A DNA stretch of 64,000 nucleotides from Paenibacillus etheri (GCF_001012825.1 NZ_LCZJ02000033.1:102518-166517); one strand, 5' to 3'; positions 45,075-54,529 are shown, counted from the stretch's first letter. A program made the numbers and translations. The notes: generated by a model from the letters alone, not told the origin.

Positions 45075-47237
45075 TTATCTGATTACCGTAACTTTCTTTT
45101 GTCCGTTTGCGAAAACAATAAGCACTACCTCACCAAAAATTTGTATACCTTCCACTACATAGGAATCCAAGTGACTGGATGGAACCTCGTGGCTGATCAC
45201 GATAATATGCTCCTCATTTCTTTCAGGGAGGCTGATGCGGCATGCCTCCGCCTGCGCAGCATCCACAGGTTCACCCGTATGGCGGTAAATCGGCACCTGT
45301 AGAGCCAACGGACAGAACGGCTCACCGGAAGGCTGCGGGTACAGCATCTGCATGATCGATACCGTTCCTTTTCCCGTTCGGGAGTAAACGGCATGCTGAT
45401 TGGGTTCCAGCAGATTATATTCGCGGGAGATTACCCCGTCATCAATCTTGCCCTGAAGTCCTTCAACATTAACGGGAATGATGCAAAGATTGGCTTCCTG
45501 CTCATTTTTTGTACGGCAAATGAATGTCTCGTCTTCCATCTGAACCGCTCCGGGTGCAAAATGAAAATGCTGGGAAAACGTATGCTCCTGACGGCAGCTA
45601 AAGCTGTCGACCAGAAGCCAGTAATAAGGCTTGATGAATATGATCCTCCTTAGCAGGTGTACCGGATCATCCAAATGTCGATAGCCATCATGGCTGCCCT
45701 CAACATAATCAAAGTCCGGATTGCTGATCCATTTGCTGCCTGTCGGCTTCGCAATTTGGGAGAAGGACCATGTATCCGTGATTTCGGTAAATCCAATTCC
45801 GTCAACAGTAGTCGTATTATGGGCAGCGCTTTCTTTTAATGCTTTTCTGAGTGGTGTGTGATCACTATAGTTGTATCTGCCCAGGTCGGTAAGCATATCC
45901 CGCCCATAGGCATACAGATCGAAATGTAGCAGATCCGCGTGACCATGTCCACCCCCAAGCGGTCCGCAGTGGAAATATAGGTACAAGTCCTGCTCGTCCC
46001 AACCCGTTCGCATCACATAATGGCCGGAATGTGTGAAAGAGCGCGACAAGTAAGGCGGTTCCTCCGCAATCAGCTGCTCGTAGCCTTCAACTCCATTCAT
46101 CCCGAACAACCAGGCATTGTCATAATCCATTTGATCGTATCCGCCAAAGCGGAGCACAGAATCCTGGAACAACCAACCCGCATAAGTCAAAATCGAACGG
46201 ACATCGCTGTCATCGCTATCACCGAGCATCGGCTGCCGATGATTCGGTTTGGCCCAATACAAGGAGGCCGCGGCCATTTGATGAACCTTTTGCTGAAATT
46301 CATCCTGTAGCTCCAGTCCATTCATGCGGGACAAGCGGATGCAGTCGAGAAAACAGACCAGAACCTCATGGTGATAGGTGGGCGATTGCTCCCAGTGAAT
46401 ACCGTCCGCCATAATCTGGATTCGAGCCGTCTCCCCCAGTCTCTCCTCACTGAGCTGTCGCCAGTTTTTGGCGCTAGTGAACTCAGGGAAGTAGAGCGCG
46501 GTTTGGAGCAAACCACAAGTCTCCAGAACCCCCCAGTTGCTGATATTCTTCCAGCCCGTAAATGATAAAGCTAAATATTCGCTGTGTTCATGAAGGGATA
46601 TCATCACTTTCGCCAGAAGCGTCGGTGTAAGCAGCGGACTATCCTGTATATAGGACAGCGCTTTGATCCAATTAGCACAGCGAAGGCCCGCTTCAATTGT
46701 GCGCCATGTCAGCGGATCATTCGTAGGCATGTCTGGAACAGGATTACGGTCCATCCAATCTTCAAGCTGACAGCAAAGTGTTCTCGCATAATCCTCATGA
46801 CCTGTTATCGCATACGCTTGTCCTAATGCCACCCAATAGCGGTGGCGATTCAGCATATAAGCCCATTCTACATCCTTGTCCGGAACATAGCCCCAGTCAA
46901 TTTCTTCCTCAAAGGAAACCGGAATGCGGCTGCGTTCCATGTCCCAGGGAAAGCGGAAGAGAAACGTCTGCTCCACAACTTCATCCGCTGTCTTCAATAC
47001 GGCTTTCAGCTCATCTGCGCAATATTGCTGTATATAGTCGATATGCTGCTGTTTCCGACTGTCCTCTGCCTGCCAGCCCGGCGTGCTCCGACTAGTCATA
47101 TACCGATGCAATTCAGTCAGCGCTTCGTCCTGCCGTGCTTGGCTGAGCGCATCCTTCACCGCTGCTAGAGCGGGTAACTCAAGGTCGAGCAGCGCAAAGA
47201 CGGCATAAGGGGAAGTATGCTTTCCATCAGCGTTCAT
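45075..47237 (-). CDS. heparinase II/III-family protein (oligosaccharide lyase-like)
   Basis: 720 residues, no signal peptide, so cytoplasmic. An N-terminal alpha/alpha toroid (about 1-380; MERSRIPVSFEEEIDWGYVP, NPLTWRTIEAGLRCANWI) is followed by the heparinase II/III beta-sandwich with GGGHGHADLLHFDLYAYGRDML and AAHNTTTVDG. This is the architecture of PL12/PL15/PL21-type lyases that attack uronate-containing oligosaccharides. Its start overlaps the GH88 stop by 11 bases, so they are translationally coupled. The substrate is not determinable. Confidence 0.88.
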   Translation of the reverse strand: MNADGKHTSPYAVFALLDLELPALAAVKDALSQARQDEALTELHRYMTSRSTPGWQAEDSRKQQHIDYIQQYCADELKAVLKTADEVVEQTFLFRFPWDMERSRIPVSFEEEIDWGYVPDKDVEWAYMLNRHRYWVALGQAYAITGHEDYARTLCCQLEDWMDRNPVPDMPTNDPLTWRTIEAGLRCANWIKALSYIQDSPLLTPTLLAKVMISLHEHSEYLALSFTGWKNISNWGVLETCGLLQTALYFPEFTSAKNWRQLSEERLGETARIQIMADGIHWEQSPTYHHEVLVCFLDCIRLSRMNGLELQDEFQQKVHQMAAASLYWAKPNHRQPMLGDSDDSDVRSILTYAGWLFQDSVLRFGGYDQMDYDNAWLFGMNGVEGYEQLIAEEPPYLSRSFTHSGHYVMRTGWDEQDLYLYFHCGPLGGGHGHADLLHFDLYAYGRDMLTDLGRYNYSDHTPLRKALKESAAHNTTTVDGIGFTEITDTWSFSQIAKPTGSKWISNPDFDYVEGSHDGYRHLDDPVHLLRRIIFIKPYYWLLVDSFSCRQEHTFSQHFHFAPGAVQMEDETFICRTKNEQEANLCIIPVNVEGLQGKIDDGVISREYNLLEPNQHAVYSRTGKGTVSIMQMLYPQPSGEPFCPLALQVPIYRHTGEPVDAAQAEACRISLPERNEEHIIVISHEVPSSHLDSYVVEGIQIFGEVVLIVFANGQKKVTVIR

Positions 47238-48348
47238 ACCAGTACCCCTTGCTACCTTTTTGCAGCCGCAGTAAAGCTTCGAGATAGAAATAATCTCCCC
47301 AGATCATGAAATCATCCGGAGACAGACCGCCGCGTACATGGTAAGAGCCGTGCTTTAGCAGTCCCTCTGCGTCTTCACCGATCGTGGAATAGTTCTGCAC
47401 AAGTGAAGTCATCGACTGTATTAATCCCTGCTGAAAATAAGCCCGTTCGGGATCTTCCTCATCCATTAGCTCCAGCAGTTCCAGTAGTCCAGCCGCAACA
47501 ATTGCAGAGGCCGAGCTATCCCGGTACGTATCCGCAGACACTGGAGCATTAAAGTCCCAGTAAGCGACATGATCCTGTGGCAAATGCTCCAGAAAATAGT
47601 GGGCCATCCGCTTGGACGTTTCCAAATACAACGGATCCTTAGTATAGCGGTAGGATAATGCAAAACCGTAGACGCCCCAGGCCTGCCCGCGCGTCCAGGT
47701 TGATCCATTAGTATAGCCCTGGTGCGTAGCACCACCAATCGGCTCTCCGGTCATCTGGTCGAAGAAAAACGTATGGTAGGAGCTGTCATCTCCCCGCACC
47801 AGATAACGTTTCGTTTTATCCGCCTGCATGACCGCCACCTGACGGTATAGTGAATCACCAGTCTGTTGTTCCGCCCAGTACAAAAGGGGAAGATTCAACA
47901 GACAATCAATAATGATGCGTCCACCTTCCTGGGCATCTCCCACAGGTCCCCAAGCCTGAATATAACCGCCGCCTGTGCGCCAGCGCTTTAGTAGTAAGTC
48001 TGCCGCCTGCAGTGTCAACTGACGTGCAGATTCGTCTTTATCTATAATCCACTGGGCCTTGGAGGATAACGAATACAAAAATCCGATGTCATGATGATCA
48101 AGCACCGTCTTTGCCGCGAAACGGCGGCGGAAATCCTCTACGGTATGAGATGCCGCAATACGAAAGTTATCATCCTGCGTATATTCATAGCACAACCACA
48201 ACATGCCGCTCCAGAATCCATTGGTCCAATCATCGTTGGTATTAAGCTGGTAAGTTCCATTCATGCTGACATGAGGGAATCTGCCCCCGAATCGGTCAAT
48301 GTTCTTACGTACCTTCTCTATCGCATCTTCAATCGCACTGTTCCACAT
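47227..48348 (-). CDS. GH88 unsaturated glucuronyl hydrolase
   Basis: 373 residues, no signal peptide. An alpha/alpha six-barrel with NTNDDWTNGFWSGMLWL and two Asp at the positions of D88 and D149 of Bacillus UGL: D87 in DHHDIGFLY and D148 in RIIIDCLLNLPLLYWA. GYTNGSTWTRGQAWGVYGFA is also typical. It removes the 4,5-unsaturated uronate left by lyases, the intracellular complement of the PL8 protein. It is first gene of the GH88/heparinase/YesM/YesN transcript, with the paired repeat about 77-108 bp upstream. Confidence 0.92.
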   Translation of the reverse strand: MWNSAIEDAIEKVRKNIDRFGGRFPHVSMNGTYQLNTNDDWTNGFWSGMLWLCYEYTQDDNFRIAASHTVEDFRRRFAAKTVLDHHDIGFLYSLSSKAQWIIDKDESARQLTLQAADLLLKRWRTGGGYIQAWGPVGDAQEGGRIIIDCLLNLPLLYWAEQQTGDSLYRQVAVMQADKTKRYLVRGDDSSYHTFFFDQMTGEPIGGATHQGYTNGSTWTRGQAWGVYGFALSYRYTKDPLYLETSKRMAHYFLEHLPQDHVAYWDFNAPVSADTYRDSSASAIVAAGLLELLELMDEEDPERAYFQQGLIQSMTSLVQNYSTIGEDAEGLLKHGSYHVRGGLSPDDFMIWGDYFYLEALLRLQKGSKGYWYER

Positions 48349-48389
48349 AAGTTTCTTACTCCCTTCGGGCTCTTCGTTTCTTACGTTTC

Positions 48390-48395
48390 ATGATA
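48390..48395 (-). promoter_or_regulatory. predicted -10 box of the GH88 promoter
   Basis: TATCAT on the minus strand, 36 bp from the proximal repeat copy; the same distance as in the two importer promoters (34 and 37). Confidence 0.4.
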
Positions 48396-48423
48396 AGGAG
48401 AGTGAACAGAATCTAATAGGGGC

Positions 48424-48458
48424 GATTTTTGCTTTGATGTGCATTATTTTGACTTTTG
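48424..48458 (-). promoter_or_regulatory. paired direct repeats upstream of GH88, candidate YesN-type site
   Basis: Plus-strand copies GCGATTTTTGCTTTG and TGTGCATTATTTTGACTTTT, with the aligned G at 48431 and 48451, 20 bp apart. Confidence 0.6.
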
Positions 48459-48557
48459 TACGACGTAACAAAATATATAACTACTTATGGAAAAATACGT
48501 TAAAATCAGAAAGTGACTTACTGCTTTCATTCTTTTAAGAAACGGAGTGTCCTATTA

Positions 48558-49820
48558 ATGAAAAAGCTAGGTGCATTATTTTTATCCATTTTCATGGTTA
48601 TGTCTGTATTTACCACAGCCCATGCGGCTGAAAAGCCTGTCGGCGTGTGGATTGATGGAACAGAAGTAAAGTTAGGCAATGCTAACCCAATTGTAGAAAA
48701 AGGAACTACCTTGGTTCCTATGCGTCCACTTCTAGAGAAGCTTAATGTAAATATGAATTGGAATAAAAAGACGCAAACCGTAACGGGGACCAAAAATGGA
48801 CTGGCCCTCTCACTGACTATCGGCAGCACCACAGCAACGGTAAACGGGGAGAAGAAAAAACTAGAGGTGGCTCCTAAAACCATCAACAATGTCACCTATG
48901 TACCTGTCCGCTTTATAGGAGAAACGATCGGCTATAAGGTAGAATGGAGTCCGGCGCAGCGCACCATCACCTTTGTAGCCAATAATCAGGCTGCAGGCAG
49001 CACCGGATTCTTATGGAAAGTGGAGAACAACGGTAACACTGTCTATCTGCTTGGCTCTATCCATGTAGCTAACGACAAAATGTACCCGCTTCGCCCGGAA
49101 ATTGAAGCTGCCTTTGAGGCATCTCAATATCTTGGGGTCGAAGTTGACTTAACCAAGGTTGATCAAACGGAGATTCAAAAGTTCCTTACGGAGAAAGGTT
49201 CCTATACAGATGGAACCAAGCTCAAAGATCACGTATCCGCTGATACCTATAACAAAGTTGTTGCGCTTCTGAAAGCGAATGGTCTTGCAGGAGATGCATT
49301 CGATTCCTTTAAACCATGGGTCGTTACTCAAGGCATCTCAAGCCTGAAAATGCAAACAACAGATTATACACCGGATACGGGAATCGACCTATATTTCACA
49401 CAGAAAGCAGGCAAACTGAGTAAACCTATTATTGAATTGGAAAATATGCAATTGCAGCTGAATATGTTCAATCAATTCTCAGATGGGTTACAAGAAAAGC
49501 TTCTCCTCGATACACTCGACAGCCTCAAGCAAACGGACAATGCTGCAGCAACAGCTTCGCTGGATGCATTATCCCAAATGTGGAGGCAGGGGGATGAACA
49601 ATCACTCGTAGCGATGACACAATCGGTCGCTAAGGAGCCAGAATACTATAAGGGTCTCGTTTCGGATCGAAATACTAACATGGTGAAGCACGTTAAAGAT
49701 TATTTGAACAGTGATAAGAAGGCGACTTACTTAGTCATCGTTGGAGCGCTGCATATGCTAGGTGATGATGGCATTGTGACCCAATTGCAAAAAGATGGCT
49801 TTAACGTCGTCAAACAATAA
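48558..49820 (+). CDS. secreted TraB/GumN-like protein with N-terminal copper amine oxidase-like domain
   Basis: 420 residues from the ATG preceded by GGAGTG; the 15-residue longer frame lacks a site and breaks the signal peptide. Signal peptide 1-23 (ends AHA). Residues about 28-135 are a Cu_amine_oxidN1-type domain, common in Paenibacillus surface proteins (TLVPMRPLLEKL, VPVRFIGETIGYKVEW). Residues about 147-420 are a TraB/GumN domain with FLWKVENNGNTVYLLGSIHVA and the C-terminal VIVGALHMLGDDGIV. TraB-like domains have a Tiki-type protease fold with conserved GxxH motifs; activity here is unproven. No link to the neighbouring polysaccharide locus is seen. Confidence 0.85.
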   Translation: MKKLGALFLSIFMVMSVFTTAHAAEKPVGVWIDGTEVKLGNANPIVEKGTTLVPMRPLLEKLNVNMNWNKKTQTVTGTKNGLALSLTIGSTTATVNGEKKKLEVAPKTINNVTYVPVRFIGETIGYKVEWSPAQRTITFVANNQAAGSTGFLWKVENNGNTVYLLGSIHVANDKMYPLRPEIEAAFEASQYLGVEVDLTKVDQTEIQKFLTEKGSYTDGTKLKDHVSADTYNKVVALLKANGLAGDAFDSFKPWVVTQGISSLKMQTTDYTPDTGIDLYFTQKAGKLSKPIIELENMQLQLNMFNQFSDGLQEKLLLDTLDSLKQTDNAAATASLDALSQMWRQGDEQSLVAMTQSVAKEPEYYKGLVSDRNTNMVKHVKDYLNSDKKATYLVIVGALHMLGDDGIVTQLQKDGFNVVKQ

Positions 49821-49836
49821 TTACTGATGTCACAAT

Positions 49837-49890
49837 AAAACAAGGCTGTCACTTAGTCATCTTGGATGACTTTGGAGGCAGCCTTGTTTT
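49837..49890. terminator. bidirectional terminator
   Basis: AAAACAAGGCTG (49837-49848) is perfectly complementary to CAGCCTTGTTTT (49879-49890). It lies between the convergent TraB-like and dehydrogenase genes. Confidence 0.85.
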
Positions 49891-49900
49891 GCATAACCTT

Positions 49901-51187
49901 CTATAATTTAATTAACTGATCTACCTTCACCGGAAGTCCAGTAGCGATCGAACGATTAGCCGCAATCCCCGTCATAATAGACAAAGCCCCATCCACATGG
50001 GAAGCCGCACGATTAAACCGATCCTCCACAGGTCGTTCAAAAATATCACGCAGCATGACCGGATCTCCTCCACCATGTCCCCCAACGCCTTCTTCAATCT
50101 CCACTTCATAGGGTGCTTCAAAATGAGGAAACACCATGATTTTCTTGTTCTTTAGTGCCCCTTCATCTTCTTTCTTCCCCCCGGCGTTTACATAGGACTG
50201 TTCAACAACCTTACCTTCCATCCGCCCCTTCGTCCCGTTAAATACTACAGTGAAGCCTTCCCAAGGCAAATAAGCATTAAGTGAATAGTTCATAATCGTC
50301 TTATTTTTGTATTTGACCATGACTGCCATCGTATCCTCAATGCTGATATTATCACCGAATACACTTTGATCTCGCAGGTACCCATCTTCATGCTCGGCAT
50401 CCAGATACATCTGCTTAAGCTGCTTGTTGTCTTTAAGGTGAAGGGCAAAAGGATCATTCTCCGCAGCACTACTACCATGGGCACGCTGATAAAACTCGGT
50501 CACCCCGCGCTTCTCCGCATTCTCTCTGCCATAGAACCTTAAATCTCCCATTGCATAGATCGTGTCTGGACGAGAGCCCAACCAGAAATTCATCAAATCG
50601 AAATGATGTGTTGATTTATGGACCAATAGACCTCCACTATTACGCTTATCCCGATGCCATCTGCGGAAGTAATCCGCTCCATGTTGTGTATTTAACAGCC
50701 ACTCAAAATTGACGGATAACACTTCTCCAATCGCCCCATCCATGATCAGCTCACGGATTTTGGTATTGTGCGGGGCATAGCGGTAATTGAACGTAACGCG
50801 CAGTTTTTTCCCCGTCCGCTCAATCACTTCAAGGATTTCCTGACATTTCTCTTCATCCACCGTCATTGGTTTCTCCGAAATCACATCACAGCCAAGCTCC
50901 ATCGCCCGGATAATATAAAGGTGATGTGTGCGGTCAATACTCGTAACGATAACCATATCCGGCTTAGTCTCTTCTATCATACGATCGAACTCATGAGCTT
51001 TATAAGTAGGAACCGCATGATACTGATATTTCGCTTCCAGTAATCGATTCGCATAATCCATTCTTGCCCCATTCACATCGCAAAAGCCTACAATTTCCGA
51101 AGTTTCACGATAATTCGTAGTTATCTCACCATAGAAGAACTCCGCTCGACCGCCGGTACCTACGAATACATATTTCTTCTTCGACAC
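49901..51187 (-). CDS. Gfo/Idh/MocA-family oxidoreductase
   Basis: 428 residues. The N-terminal Rossmann domain (YVFVGTGGRAEFF) has the family motif EKPMTVDEEKC around residue 100; the C-terminal alpha/beta domain has NSGGLLVHKSTHHFDLMNFW. These enzymes are NAD(P)-dependent sugar dehydrogenases; the substrate is not determinable. The start is set at GTG 51187 (MSKKKYVFVG) because GGAG is 8 bases upstream; the GTG at 51196 overlaps that site. It is divergent from a broken AraC gene, which may once have controlled it. Confidence 0.9.
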   Translation of the reverse strand: MSKKKYVFVGTGGRAEFFYGEITTNYRETSEIVGFCDVNGARMDYANRLLEAKYQYHAVPTYKAHEFDRMIEETKPDMVIVTSIDRTHHLYIIRAMELGCDVISEKPMTVDEEKCQEILEVIERTGKKLRVTFNYRYAPHNTKIRELIMDGAIGEVLSVNFEWLLNTQHGADYFRRWHRDKRNSGGLLVHKSTHHFDLMNFWLGSRPDTIYAMGDLRFYGRENAEKRGVTEFYQRAHGSSAAENDPFALHLKDNKQLKQMYLDAEHEDGYLRDQSVFGDNISIEDTMAVMVKYKNKTIMNYSLNAYLPWEGFTVVFNGTKGRMEGKVVEQSYVNAGGKKEDEGALKNKKIMVFPHFEAPYEVEIEEGVGGHGGGDPVMLRDIFERPVEDRFNRAASHVDGALSIMTGIAANRSIATGLPVKVDQLIKL

Positions 51188-51333
51188 AAGGATCACTCCA
51201 TCGCTATTGATTTAGATGCCGTTTCTTCTTATAGTCTATAGTATAAAATACATCCAAATCTAAGCGATTATTAGCAGATATAGCGAAAACTTTGCATATA
51301 TTAGCTTCATTATCTGAAAGGGGCAGATGTAAA

Positions 51334-51940
51334 ATGGAACAGATGCTTCAACCTCCATTTATCATTGAACAAATCAAAAGAGCCGGACCATTCAGCATGG
51401 ATTCCAATCATTATCACGATACCTATGAAATTTATTATTTACTTGCGGGTGAACGCAGCTATTATATCAACAATTTGATTTATACCTTACGCAAAGGTGA
51501 TTTGATATTTATTAACAAAAATGAACTCCACCGCACCACTTCTAAGGGCTTAGTTATTTATTGAAATGAACAGAGTACAAGAAATAAGCCGCGAGCCCAT
51601 CGCTCCTGAGAGCAGTGAGAAGCAGCTTAAAGTCTACGAAATTATCGATTATTTACAGGCACATTATGTTGAAAAGCTTACATTGGAGCAGCTATCCGAA
51701 ACTTTTTTCATCAGCAGCACCTATCTTTGTCGTTTATTCAAACAGACCACTGGCTTCACCATTGTTGAATACCTAAACTACATTCGGATCAAGGAAGCGC
51801 AACGACTCTTGCAGAGCACTAACACTAAAGTCACTGCCATTGCAGAAAATACTGGCTTTGACAGCATCGCCCACTTCGGGCGGGTGTTTAAGCACATCGC
51901 GAAGTGCTCCCCTCTGCAATACCGCAAGCAGAATCGCTGA
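51334..51940 (+). pseudogene. AraC-family regulator with internal deletion and stop
   Basis: The first fragment (51334-51564, 76 codons) is an AraC cupin half with NHYHDTYEIYYLLAGERSYYINN and LRKGDLIFINKNELHRTTSKG. It stops at TGA 51562. The second (51566-51940) in another frame begins with the linker (MNRVQEISREP) and has a complete AraC HTH domain (LTLEQLSETFFISSTYLCRLFKQ, VTAIAENTGFDSIAHFGRVFKHI). Together they are about 200 residues, against about 280-300 for this class, so some 80-90 residues between cupin and linker are missing. The junction sits at GLVIY. It is divergent from the dehydrogenase gene. Confidence 0.85.
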
Positions 51941-51943
51941 TCA

Positions 51944-52372
51944 TCAGGCCTTAATTACACCTTTTTTGATAATAATATTTCCATAGAGTGCTTCTTCACC
52001 CGTTACTACAATAGCGTAGCTTTGCTTAGAACGATTGTAGAAATCAAACCGCTCCTCATATTTAACCGTCGCTTCAGCGTCATGTTTGGCGATAATCGAC
52101 TCGTAGGTGGACCAGATCACCGGCACCGTAGGATCTCCCTCAACCACAGCCATAAACGCCACCTGATGTTCCACATAATGATCAAGCGGCAGCAGTTCCA
52201 ATATTGCGTCTAGTAGATCAGGTATTCCAATGCCATCATATCTTAGTACTTTTGAGTTCAAGGAGTGCCCTGGATAATTAGCATCTGCCAGTACAAGCTC
52301 ATCTCCATGACCCATTTCCATCATCACACGTACCAGTTCCGGAGATAGTAGCTTAGGAATTTTTTTTAACAT
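51944..52372 (-). CDS. fucU: L-fucose mutarotase (RbsD/FucU family)
   Basis: 142 residues, the usual length. MMEMGHGDELVLADANYPGHS carries the catalytic His (H22) and Asp of the RbsD/FucU family. It interconverts fucose anomers so that the isomerase gets its preferred form. It is last in the fuc operon, 12 bases after the aldolase gene, with its stop 3 bases from the convergent AraC remnant. The FucU assignment over RbsD rests on context and on VEGDPTVPVIWSTYESII. Confidence 0.9.
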   Translation of the reverse strand: MLKKIPKLLSPELVRVMMEMGHGDELVLADANYPGHSLNSKVLRYDGIGIPDLLDAILELLPLDHYVEHQVAFMAVVEGDPTVPVIWSTYESIIAKHDAEATVKYEERFDFYNRSKQSYAIVVTGEEALYGNIIIKKGVIKA

Positions 52373-52384
52373 CCAAGCACCTCA

Positions 52385-53035
52385 TTACTTACCATAAAAA
52401 GATCTCAACGCAACCAGCTCATCAATCCGATGCTGTGGCAGCTCTCTCTCCCCGTCAATCATACGCGTAATAAAGGTGATCTTGGCTGTATATTCGAGTC
52501 TCTCCATGTTCAGATAAGCCTCCATAACATCTGTTCCCCAAGTAAGTGCTCCGTGATTTTCGAGCAGGACTGCTGTCTTCTTGCCAAGGAAAGGCATCAA
52601 TGAATCCGGAATTTCTTCTGTCGAAGGTGTTCCGTATTCCGCTAATGGAATATCACCAATCATGATAACCGACTCTGGCATCATCATTTTATCGAGCGCT
52701 TCACCTTTAATGGCAAAAGCGGTGGCATACGGTGGATGTGCATGGACCACACCATTCATCTCAGGTAGCTCATTATAAATTCTCAAATGCATTTTAGTTT
52801 CTGTTGAGGGTCTGTATCCTTCGGCTGCTTCAAGAACTTCACCTTGTAGATTCACTTTTACAATCATATGAGGCTCTAAATATCCCTTACTCACCGCTCT
52901 GGGAGTAGTGAGAATTTCATTCTCTGATAACCGTGCTGAAATATTCCCGTCATTGGCGGCGATGAAATCTTTATTGAACAAATTTCTGCCGATATCACAA
53001 ATCTGCAAACGTAGTTTTTGTTCCAAAGTATCCAT
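52385..53035 (-). CDS. fucA: class II aldolase, L-fuculose-1-phosphate aldolase
   Basis: 216 residues. Zinc ligands at the positions of E. coli FucA: H98 and H100 in VVHAHPPYATAFA, H161 in LLENHGALTWG, and the catalytic Glu E79 in PSTETKMHLRIY. NDGNISAR (28-35) is the phosphate-binding loop. It cleaves L-fuculose 1-phosphate to dihydroxyacetone phosphate and L-lactaldehyde. It lies 18 bases after the kinase gene. Confidence 0.92.
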   Translation of the reverse strand: MDTLEQKLRLQICDIGRNLFNKDFIAANDGNISARLSENEILTTPRAVSKGYLEPHMIVKVNLQGEVLEAAEGYRPSTETKMHLRIYNELPEMNGVVHAHPPYATAFAIKGEALDKMMMPESVIMIGDIPLAEYGTPSTEEIPDSLMPFLGKKTAVLLENHGALTWGTDVMEAYLNMERLEYTAKITFITRMIDGERELPQHRIDELVALRSFYGK

Positions 53036-53053
53036 AAGTTCTCTCCTCGTATC

Positions 53054-54499
53054 CTATTTTTTAGAGTTCTTCACCAAAGAAGGCTGGTATGTCTTAAAGG
53101 TAAAAGATCGTGCCACGAACTCTTTCCCCTCGGAAGCTTCCAATTTCCCCAGAGCAGCCAGTTGGACAATGATATTGCCAATTCCACTTGCCTCCACAGG
53201 CCCCGCAATGACCTCTCTACCCGTAGCATCTGCGGTAAGCTGGCATAATAGTTCATTTTGAATCCCACCGCCAACCATATGAATGATAGAGATTGTCTTG
53301 CCGGTGATCTCTTCCATTTCATCAATCGTTCTACAGTATGATAGCGCAAGGCTCTCGAGAATAACGCGTATGATCTCAGCTTTCGCATTAGGGGTCTGCT
53401 GCCCCGTTCGCTCACAATATTCCTTAATCCGCTGCACCATCTCACCAGGTGTGCTGAAGAGCTGGTCATTCGGATCAATGATCGCTGGTGCTCCATTAAT
53501 CGTCTTGGCTAGTTCAACCATTTCACTTTGACTAAGCTGCTCTCCTGCTTTCGCCCAATTCCTTTGGAGCTCTTGCAATATCCATAGTCCTGTTGTGTTT
53601 TTTAGCAAACGATTAGAATTACCGAAGCAACGTTCATTGGTGAAACCATATTCATAGCTTTTCTCCGAAATGACCGGCTCAGGCGTCTCCATCCCCACCA
53701 ATGACCACGTACCACAACTTATAAATGCTGCTTCATCCTTGCGAGTATAAGGAATTGAAGCTACTGCTGAAGCCGTGTCATGTGAAGCACCGGCGATCAC
53801 TTTCATCGGGCCTACACTAAGCTCCTCTTGAATAATCGGTAGGATAGAACCAATAACCGTTCCGGCATGGACCTGATGTGGAAATAAACGACTCGGAATC
53901 CCAAGCCTACTAAATACTTCAGAGGAGAGCTCTCCCGTGACAGCATCCATTAAGCCGCTTGTACTCCAGATCGTGCTTTCTGCTGCTTTTATACCAGAAA
54001 ATAGATAATGAAATAGATCTGGCATCATCAAGATCGTATCCGCGGTCTCTATCAGAGAATCATCATCCTGAAGATCAGAGAACAACTGATAGACTGTATT
54101 AATCATGCTTGGCTGATTACCGGTCATACGGAATTGCTCTGCCGGTGACAGTAACGCTTCCAATTTGAGACGGTGAGCCTCCATCCTCCGATCCCTGTAA
54201 TGATGTGGGGAATAGAGCATCATTCCTTTTTTATCAATAAACCCGTAGTCGACTCCCCATGTATCCACACTTAAAGACGTCAATTCTCCATGTTGCCTAA
54301 AAGCTTTTTGGACACCTTGCTTCATTTCGTGAAAGAGCCTCAGAATATCCCAATATAAGTGCCCGTTGATCTGTACCGGCGTATTATCAAACCGATGAAT
54401 TTCTTCCATTTGTAGCCTGTCGCCATCATATATCCCCAGCATAACTCTTCCAGAACTGGCGCCGAGATCTATGGCTAGAAGCTTAATCGTATCACCCAT
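53054..54499 (-). CDS. FGGY-family deoxysugar kinase (rhamnulokinase-like, probable L-fuculokinase)
   Basis: 481 residues, ASKHA fold. The phosphate-1 motif AIDLGASSGRVMLG, SVDTWGVDYGFID, ISCGTWSLVG and the C-terminal MVGGGIQNELLCQLTADATGREVIAGPVEASGIGN are much closer to RhaB than to classical FucK as I recall them. Because it sits between fucI and fucA, and no rhamnose isomerase gene is present, its likely role is phosphorylation of L-fuculose. The start follows a GGTGTGGTG site. The gap to fucI is 30 bases. Confidence 0.88.
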   Translation of the reverse strand: MGDTIKLLAIDLGASSGRVMLGIYDGDRLQMEEIHRFDNTPVQINGHLYWDILRLFHEMKQGVQKAFRQHGELTSLSVDTWGVDYGFIDKKGMMLYSPHHYRDRRMEAHRLKLEALLSPAEQFRMTGNQPSMINTVYQLFSDLQDDDSLIETADTILMMPDLFHYLFSGIKAAESTIWSTSGLMDAVTGELSSEVFSRLGIPSRLFPHQVHAGTVIGSILPIIQEELSVGPMKVIAGASHDTASAVASIPYTRKDEAAFISCGTWSLVGMETPEPVISEKSYEYGFTNERCFGNSNRLLKNTTGLWILQELQRNWAKAGEQLSQSEMVELAKTINGAPAIIDPNDQLFSTPGEMVQRIKEYCERTGQQTPNAKAEIIRVILESLALSYCRTIDEMEEITGKTISIIHMVGGGIQNELLCQLTADATGREVIAGPVEASGIGNIIVQLAALGKLEASEGKEFVARSFTFKTYQPSLVKNSKK

Positions 54500-54529
54500 T
54501 GTTCACCACACCTGCTTCACAGGAAGATT

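Noticed and set aside
53054-54499. Calling the kinase rhaB and the region a rhamnose operon
   Set aside because: FucI-type isomerase, a FucA-type aldolase and a FucU mutarotase surround it; no rhaA-like gene is present.
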